Source of the DNA: an uncultured Oscillospiraceae bacterium
GTDB lineage: Bacteria; Bacillota; Clostridia; Oscillospirales; Oscillospiraceae
NCBI GenBank assembly: GCA_910585265.1
Contig: CAJUCA010000104.1
Span: 1 to 6,006 of the forward strand
Direction: 5' to 3'
DNA: 6,006 nucleotides
This document shows, piece after piece, positions 5,550-6,006 of the stretch. Under the pieces are notes generated by a model. The model had not been told where the DNA came from. It saw only the letters and a list, made by a program, of their open reading frames with translations, and searched no databases. A program made the translations under genes and the position numbers. Position 1 is the stretch's first letter, and each line of letters begins with the position of its first letter.

Positions 5550-5570
5550 CTCTGGACACCGTGTCCAGAG
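5550..5570. repeat. 21-bp palindrome, copy 3 (perfect)
   Basis: Left arm CTCTGGACAC, centre C, right arm GTGTCCAGAG; all 10 arm positions pair. It is intergenic, 41 nt after mobC and 26 nt before the first possible relaxase start codon. As RNA it could form an 8-bp stem with a 5-nt loop. Because this non-coding copy is the most perfect one, the element appears to be conserved as DNA or RNA and not as a peptide. Confidence 0.85.
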
Positions 5571-5588
5571 GGAGGGAGAACCGATTTT

Positions 5589-5597
5589 GAAAGGGGG
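5589..5597 (+). promoter_or_regulatory. ribosome binding site of the relaxase gene
   Basis: GAAAGGGGG ends directly at the GTG at 5597, leaving no spacing, but lies eight nt before the CTG at 5606. Spacing therefore favours CTG 5606 as the real start, although GTG 5597 is the only ordinary start codon in frame before the active site. A stop at 5588-5590 rules out starts further upstream. Confidence 0.5.
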
Positions 5598-6006
5598 TGC
5601 TGTCCCTGGCGACGACCCGTCTCATAACCCACCATATCAGCGGGGACAAGTCGATCCTGGCCTCTCTGTCGGACCGCTTCGACTACGGCCAGAACCCGGA
5701 AAAGACCCTGGACGGGGCCCTGATCCGCTCCTATGAGTGCGACCCCCTCACCGCCGGCAGCGAATTTCTTTTGAGCAAGGCCCGGTACAAAACCATTACA
5801 GGCCGGGAGCAGAAGCGGGACGCCGACGTGCTGTGCTATCAGATCCGCCAATCCTTCCCCCCTGGGGAGCTGGACCCGGAGGAGGCGCTGAATATCGGCT
5901 ATGAGCTGGCGATGCGCTGGACCAAGGGGAAACACGCTTTCTTTGTGGTGTCCCACGCGGACCGGCCCCACCCCCACGTCCATATCTACTACAACTCCAC
6001 CACCCT
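5597..6006 (+). CDS. MOBP-type relaxase/mobilization nuclease, 5' part (3' end outside window)
   Basis: The relaxase that nicks one strand at oriT, stays bound to the 5' end and leads it through the mating channel. 136 full codons are visible. Numbered from GTG 5597: ATTRLITHHISGDKSI (5-20); RFDYGQNPEKT with Y30 as likely catalytic tyrosine; SYECDPLTAGSEFLLSKARY (45-64); VLCYQIRQSFPPGELDPEEA (78-97); and the metal-binding motif HADRPHPHVHIYYNST (120-135), which contains the HUH pair H127/H129 plus H125. These are hallmarks of the MobA/VirD2 relaxase family. There is no in-frame ATG before Y30; the start is GTG 5597 or, by ribosome-binding-site spacing and agreement with family N-termini as I recall them, CTG 5606. 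The first in-frame ATG falls near residue 106 and would remove the active tyrosine. The gene lies 87 nt after mobC behind two hairpins, which could limit its expression. The nuclease domain looks intact as far as seen. Confidence 0.95.
   Translation, partial: MLSLATTRLITHHISGDKSILASLSDRFDYGQNPEKTLDGALIRSYECDPLTAGSEFLLSKARYKTITGREQKRDADVLCYQIRQSFPPGELDPEEALNIGYELAMRWTKGKHAFFVVSHADRPHPHVHIYYNSTT

Noticed and set aside
5032..5736. Open frame of 234 codons on the plus strand across mobC and the relaxase start
   Set aside because: Overlaps the clear MobC and relaxase frames; Gly/Pro/Arg-rich composition typical of a shadow frame.

Overview
The window is a dense, GC-rich (clearly above 55% by eye), single-strand gene block from the conjugation module of an integrative and conjugative element (ICE) or conjugative transposon. 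Gene families and order (VirB4 ATPase, CD1108-type NlpC/P60 protein, DUF4315, CD1107/DUF4366, cysteine-rich VLP protein, MobC, MOBP-type relaxase) are those of elements widespread in gut Clostridia. The high GC and strong GGAGG-type ribosome binding sites suggest an Oscillospiraceae-like host (Flavonifractor, Oscillibacter and relatives). The host is inferred from composition and gene families, not from a chromosomal marker.

Layout, all on the + strand: 1-1697 is the 3' part of virB4. 1684-3411 encodes a membrane-anchored NlpC/P60 cell-wall hydrolase. 3427-3672 encodes a small coiled-coil DUF4315 protein. 3672-4313 encodes a secreted, membrane-anchored DUF4366 protein. 4310-4495 and 4500-4853 encode two consecutive small cysteine-rich proteins. 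These six genes overlap or lie within 15 nt of each other and look like one operon. A 129-bp non-coding segment (4854-4982) follows, holding an inverted repeat and a GC-rich hairpin; it is the best place here for a terminator and/or the origin of transfer. Next come a 57-aa unknown protein (4983-5156), mobC (5159-5509), an 87-bp gap with two near-perfect hairpins, and the 5' part of the relaxase gene (from about 5597, running off the window).

How the genes work together: VirB4 powers the mating channel. The NlpC/P60 protein opens peptidoglycan for it. DUF4315 and DUF4366 are conserved accessory proteins of the channel or envelope complex. MobC and the relaxase bind and nick oriT to start single-strand transfer. 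The window therefore spans the junction between the mating-pair-formation genes and the DNA-processing genes.

The most unusual signal is a 21-bp near-perfect palindrome (arms CTCTGGACAC / GTGTCCAGAG around one base) present three times, at 1710-1730, 3624-3644 and 5550-5570, each within about 50 nt of a gene junction. Two copies lie inside coding sequence in the same reading frame and one is intergenic. I do not recognise it as a known operator. The other notable points are the relaxase start, which has no ATG, and the structured segment upstream of the MobC block. I see no RNA gene, CRISPR array, insertion sequence or resistance gene.
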